Shown here piece by piece: positions 19,001 through 21,354 of a DNA stretch of 21,354 nucleotides (position 1 is its first letter; each line of letters begins with the position of its first letter). The translations under genes were made by a program, and so were the position numbers. Source of the DNA: Apostichopus californicus. Its lineage: Eukaryota; Echinodermata; Holothuroidea; Aspidochirotida; Stichopodidae. Below the pieces are notes generated by a model. The model worked only from the letters and a program-made list of their open reading frames with translations. It ran no database searches and was not told the DNA's origin. The DNA lies in NCBI GenBank assembly GCA_020650975.1, contig JAIPMN010000708.1, positions 11,235 through 32,588 of the forward strand, given 5' to 3'.

Positions 19001-21267
19001 ATGCATGTTGGATTACGGAAATGATAAGTAAAATTGCTCCACAATTTGGTAAAGGTTAAAGCTTATTGAAGGTTTGCGGTCTAAGTCAAACCCTAAAAAA
19101 TTTCTAAAGGTCAGGTCTCAATGAAGATGTGAAACTTATGCTGATTTGACTTCCCCATGTGTAGTAGAACCTCCTGACTGTTTTAGGTGGAGGTCAAAGG
19201 TCAGCTTAGGTACATGCAGTAATGAACTTCAGCTAGGGTTAGCTTGTAAATTGCTCTTGTGATGGATAGGTAATTTATTTAAAGGTAAGTAACCCCTGGT
19301 AGGGGTTTGATTCAACTTCATACTTGGCATGTGAATCCGTCTTATTGAGTACAAGAATCCTATTGTTTTCTGTGAAGTTCAATGGTTGTTTGGGATTAAC
19401 AGCGGTCAAAGTCTGAAAACTTTGTAAACACGATAAAGCAAAAAATACATCTTTGTTGAACTTCAGACATGCTCTGCAGACCCAGCTTGGTTTGTACAAG
19501 CTGCAATTTATCTGTGAATTCTCCAATGCTATGATTTTCTTTTGGTAAACATAGTTTGGTCAAATTCAGTTCAGGTTAGTTTTGGTGAAGGGGCTTCGCT
19601 TTATAGGTCTTCAACAAAACATACAGTCATCCAGTAAATGAAATCTGCTTCAAAGAGTTGATAGTCTTGCTTTAAATACACTCAAGCAGGCCCTTAGTAG
19701 TTTTCACCCTCGGAGCTTCAAGGGATCAACAGGTTATCTCAATTGGTGGAAACAGAAAAATATTGGCCGTTTTCTCTGTGATTTATACTAAATGATTTTT
19801 GATGTGGTGTCTAAACCATGTCATGTAGAGAGCCCATTCATTGATAAATTATGAAATGGATGGTTGGTGACAGAGCTGAATTATTAGCTTAAAATTGGTA
19901 AAAGTAAATGACCTTTTATTCATACATCTATATGTCTATATTTCACATAGGAAGACTGTTCTTTCTGGATATTGAAACATTTTAGAATAAGCTATCTATA
20001 CTTTAAAATCCTTGCCAGTGGATTAAATGGTTGATGCCCACATGGGATTGCTACACATAAGAGTTGAAAATCTCTGATCTTTTCTGGTTCTCACTTAATT
20101 CTTGGCCAAATTTAACTCACTTGCTCCACATTAGTGAGATAGTTATTTGGAATTTTGAGCAAACCATTGTATGGCAAGGAATCACAAAACCAACTGGCAT
20201 TCTGGTCTTTTGTTTATAATGTGAAGGTCTCAGAACTGGAGCAAGAAGCTGAGTGACAGCTCAGATCAAGAAGGCAGCAGTGAATCGGACTTTGAACCAA
20301 ATCCAAGGCGGAAACCAATAAGGAGAGGCAGGCCAGTCCAACGGAGGCAACAGCGTAAGTCCATCTATCGTGACTATGAGCGTGTGTTCTGTTTAAATGT
20401 GATGCAAGTAGCTCAGTAAGTCCATCTATCGTGACTATGAGCATGTGTTCTGTTTAAATGTGATGCAAGTAGCTCAGTAAGTCCATCTATCGTGACTATG
20501 AGCGTGTGTTCTGTTTAAATGTGATGCAAGTAGCCCAGTAAGTCCATCCAGAGCTAACTGACCTAAATCTTTGTCTACTTTGGACGGACTGATGTTCTGA
20601 CAGGAGAAAATGGAGTAAAAGTCTTGAAATGATTAATGTCTTTTTTGTGAAGCCAACCTTTAGCCTATATGAAATATTAACTACAGTTACTTCTGTATGA
20701 AAGACGAGCAGGTAGAAAGATGTTACAGATGACTGGTTGAGGGTTATTAACCAACCTCAGTAACTGGAAGTAGACCGATGTGTGACATACTTTGAAGAGC
20801 AAGGATCTTGATCAAATTTGATATTTTGCTTGTGCATAGTTAAAATGTTCTTCTTAGCTTCGTTCAAATGAGTTACAAAGGCCTGCAATTAGCCTGTGTT
20901 CTAAACAAATATACTCCTCTAAGACTTTTCGTCTGGACATATGATTTGTATTGCATACAAGTATGTGGTACGTTATTGTATTAATAGTGTCTGTAGATGT
21001 GTCTGAAGATTGCTTTGGTGGGAATTAAAAGCAGTTGAACACAATGGGCTGGATTGTTGGTTAGTAGGGAGATGTTGGGTAGTGTACTGCTTGACCTTGT
21101 TTACCCTTGTGTTGCTCCACCTAAATTGATTACTTTGATTAATTTACAGCTAAGCCATCAATGCCACCTACAATGGTGCGATCACAGAATGATACCGATA
21201 GCTCTGAGGACACGGACAGCAGCGTGGAGGAGAAAAGATCATCAGCAAGATCTAAGACAGCAATCAG
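13019..21267 (+). CDS. CHD1: CHD1/CHD2-family chromodomain-helicase remodeler, N-terminal part of a split gene
   Basis: CHD1/CHD2 proteins are nuclear ATP-dependent nucleosome-spacing remodelers that bind H3K4me3 through tandem chromodomains and act with elongating RNA polymerase II. Seven exons are seen: 13019-13030, 13512-13606, 15543-15978, 16225-16305, 17780-17883, 20227-20354 and 21150-21267, with consistent phases (0,2,0,0,2,1,2). The predicted N-terminus of about 325 residues is Ser/Glu/Asp-rich, then Lys/Arg-rich, with the diagnostic block WEDFPDLYGVRRSSRSRKE, close to CHD2's WEEYPDVYGVRRSNRSRQE. A later SESDFEP then Arg/Lys run resembles CHD1's TESDYEP region. Invertebrates usually have a single CHD1/CHD2 gene, so the symbol is for the family. 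Chromodomains, SNF2 helicase and DNA-binding domain lie beyond the right edge. Confidence 0.85.
13512..13606 (+). CDS. CHD1: CHD exon 2 (Ser/Glu/Asp-rich)
   Basis: The acceptor TTTCTTCTTAG directly precedes ATGGATAGT. The exon encodes MDSESKDEEPSSPVDDHNEV, then an Asn/Ser/Glu-rich stretch to ENT plus two bases. The donor is CAAG|GTCAGA (phase 2). Low-complexity acidic-serine sequence is typical of the CHD1/CHD2 N-terminus. Confidence 0.78.
13607..15542 (+). other. CHD intron 2-3; no exon or repeat recognised
   Basis: About 1.9 kb of AT-rich intron. The frame at 14602-14790 has no domain. The preceding intron (13031-13511) is also plain. Confidence 0.65.
15543..15978 (+). CDS. CHD1: CHD exon 3 (large acidic exon with a 15-Asp run)
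   Basis: This 436-base exon encodes a Ser/Glu/Gln/His-rich segment, then an Asp/Glu-rich segment ending in 15 consecutive Asp codons (15826-15870, mostly GAT). A basic tail follows (KKNQNKKKTNK, then TRKESLRDLKG). The acceptor is TTTTTACCGTAG before 15543 and the donor is GGG|GTAAAG at 15979. The acidic-then-basic layout matches a disordered, casein-kinase-2-like-site-rich CHD N-terminus. The ATG-rich frame and the poly-Ser antisense frame over the same bases are shadows of this exon. Confidence 0.85.
15826..15870 (+). repeat. Coding GAY (Asp) trinucleotide tract
   Basis: Fifteen consecutive GAT/GAC codons lie inside CHD exon 3, with GAC interruptions after runs of seven and five GAT. It reads as poly-Asp in the gene frame and poly-Met or poly-Ser in shadow frames. 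Confidence 0.95.
16225..16305 (+). CDS. CHD1: CHD exon 4 (YGVRRS signature)
   Basis: It encodes 27 codons: YWEDFPDLYGVRRSSRSRK, then EVERFTAA. This matches the conserved CHD1/CHD2 block WEEYPDVYGVRRSNRSRQE closely and is the main evidence for the family. The acceptor is TTTATTTACAG before 16225 and the donor is GCT|GTAAGT at 16306. It is phase 0 at both ends, so skipping it would keep frame. Confidence 0.92.
16306..17779 (+). other. CHD intron 4-5; nothing specific seen
   Basis: It contains several TACTGTAC words near 17001-17020. The frames at 16443-16670 minus and 17566-17751 plus show no domain or consistent splice phases. Confidence 0.6.
17780..17883 (+). CDS. CHD1: CHD exon 5 (basic, nuclear-localisation-like)
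   Basis: It encodes PGEENDQPQKEGRKRKN, a Ser/Asn stretch, then KMLKSRGPTGRR plus two bases. GRKRKN and the clustered Lys/Arg resemble nuclear localisation signals. The acceptor is CAATTTGATAG before 17780, after a long T-rich tract. The donor is ACC|GTAAGT at 17884 (phase 2). Confidence 0.82.
18271..18314 (+). repeat. 18-base direct repeat and short hairpin
   Basis: TACTTGCCATATGTGGC occurs at 18273 and 18291. The second copy continues AAGTAAC, so ACTTGCCA and TGGCAAGT can pair as a stem with a four-base loop. It lies in a CHD intron just before the AGGTCA-rich array. Confidence 0.8.
18340..19440 (+). repeat. Degenerate tandem AGGTCA-rich repeat, about five units
   Basis: Units share a head like CTTGTAAACATGATATCTCC (near 18360, 18653, 18803), a middle with CTCATAT..GGCATGT..CTTCC and GTACAAGAACC, and a tail like GGTGGAGGTCAAAGGTCATT followed by TGGGGTCAGCAGAGGTC. 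Tails are near 18459, 18751, 18908 and 19191, with a decayed one near 19378-19430. Units are diverged, so the array is old. It lies within a CHD intron. The open frames across it (18747-18992, 18856-19059, 19275-19526) look like chance. Confidence 0.75.
19191..19203 (+). promoter_or_regulatory. Perfect DR1 nuclear-receptor-type element (sequence match only)
   Basis: AGGTCAAAGGTCA is two AGGTCA half-sites one base apart, the classic DR1 bound by RXR, HNF4 or PPAR-type receptors. It belongs to the repeat family, so the match is explained by repeat sequence and function is unproven. The same perfect element is at 2745-2757 (minus), with one-mismatch versions at 18459-18471, 18751-18763 and 18908-18920. 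Confidence 0.35.
20227..20354 (+). CDS. CHD1: CHD exon 6 (SESDFEP and basic tail)
   Basis: It encodes SQNWSKKLSDSSDQEGSSES, then DFEPNPRRKPIRRGRPVQRR and QQ. The Asp/Ser cluster followed by ESDFEP and a Lys/Arg run parallels ETESDYEPKN in human CHD1. RRGRP resembles an AT-hook core. The acceptor is AATGTGAAG before 20227, a weak pyrimidine tract but required by phase, since the next AG gives a stop. The donor C|GTAAGT at 20355 is the first base of a 61-base tandem repeat. Confidence 0.85.
20355..20550 (+). repeat. 61-base minisatellite starting at a 5' splice site
   Basis: The unit GTAAGTCCATCTATCGTGAC... starts at 20355, 20416, 20477 and, truncated, at 20538: three full copies and about 11-13 bases of a fourth. 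Full copies differ only at isolated bases (for example GCGTGTG against GCATGTG, and AGCTCA against AGCCCA). The first base of unit 1 is the first intron base after the CHD exon ending at 20354, so every copy carries a GTAAGT donor. Confidence 0.95.
20551..21149 (+). other. CHD intron 6-7 after the donor array
   Basis: About 600 bases of plain intron with a branch/pyrimidine region (TTGATTAATTTACAG) before the exon at 21150. The 21268-21354 stretch after that exon is the start of the next intron. Confidence 0.65.
21150..21267 (+). CDS. CHD1: CHD exon 7 (just before the chromodomain region)
   Basis: It encodes PKPSMPPTMVRSQNDTDSSE, then DTDSSVEEKRSSARSKTAI plus two bases. In CHD2 the matching region has DSSDEDDD and an Arg/Lys run directly before the NVSYKED chromodomain lead-in, so that exon is expected just beyond the window. 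The acceptor is AATTTACAG before 21150 and the donor is CAG|GTAGGC at 21268 (phase 2). Confidence 0.85.
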
Positions 21268-21354
21268 GTAGGCTAGGCCACATATATATAATACTAAAGA
21301 TGTAATACTAAAGATGCACTCTGCACAGTTAATCCATTACATCTCAAGATGTAA

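Larger units (their letters stand above)
17884..20226 (+). other. CHD intron 5-6, partly filled by repeats
   Basis: It contains the 18-base direct repeat (18271-18314) and the degenerate AGGTCA-rich array (18340-19440). From 19441 to 20226 nothing beyond AT-rich intron is seen. Confidence 0.65.

Noticed and set aside
18747..19526. Open frames inside the AGGTCA-rich array
   Set aside because: They cross diverged repeat units, lack domains and are not kept from unit to unit.

Overview
The window is animal nuclear DNA. It is AT-rich, intron-dense, has no bacterial-style operons, and holds two split genes pointing away from each other. The exons were assembled by hand from splice signals, reading phase and protein similarity, because all are too short to stand out as long ORFs. 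Low-copy repeats, frequent TAGGCCTA and TACTGTAC words and the gene types suggest a marine invertebrate deuterostome, perhaps an echinoderm; this taxonomic guess is weak.

Left half (about 600-10262, minus strand): eight consecutive exons of a STRA6-like / RBPR2-type membrane receptor for retinol-binding protein. All seven exon junctions agree in phase. The first coding exon (with the ATG) was not found. The C-terminal half lies beyond the left edge.

Middle (10263-13018): a head-to-head intergenic region of about 2.7 kb with no convincing gene. It has a good ZNF143/Staf-type promoter element at 12559-12579, about 440 bases before the start codon of the right-hand gene.

Right half (13019 to the right edge, plus strand): seven exons encoding the acidic, disordered N-terminal part of a CHD1/CHD2-family chromatin remodeler, including a 12-base first coding exon (MMER) and the family's YGVRRS/SRSRKE element. 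The chromodomains and helicase lie beyond the right edge.

The most unusual features are two minisatellites built from splice sites. At 8334-8715 the 3' splice site of a STRA6-like exon, with 17 bases of that exon, is multiplied into nine tandem acceptor copies. At 20355-20550 the 5' splice site of a CHD exon starts a 61-base unit that supplies three extra GTAAGT donors. In both, I find that using a decoy site would bring in a stop codon. A separate repeat family in introns of both genes carries AGGTCA direct repeats that match nuclear-receptor DR1 elements.
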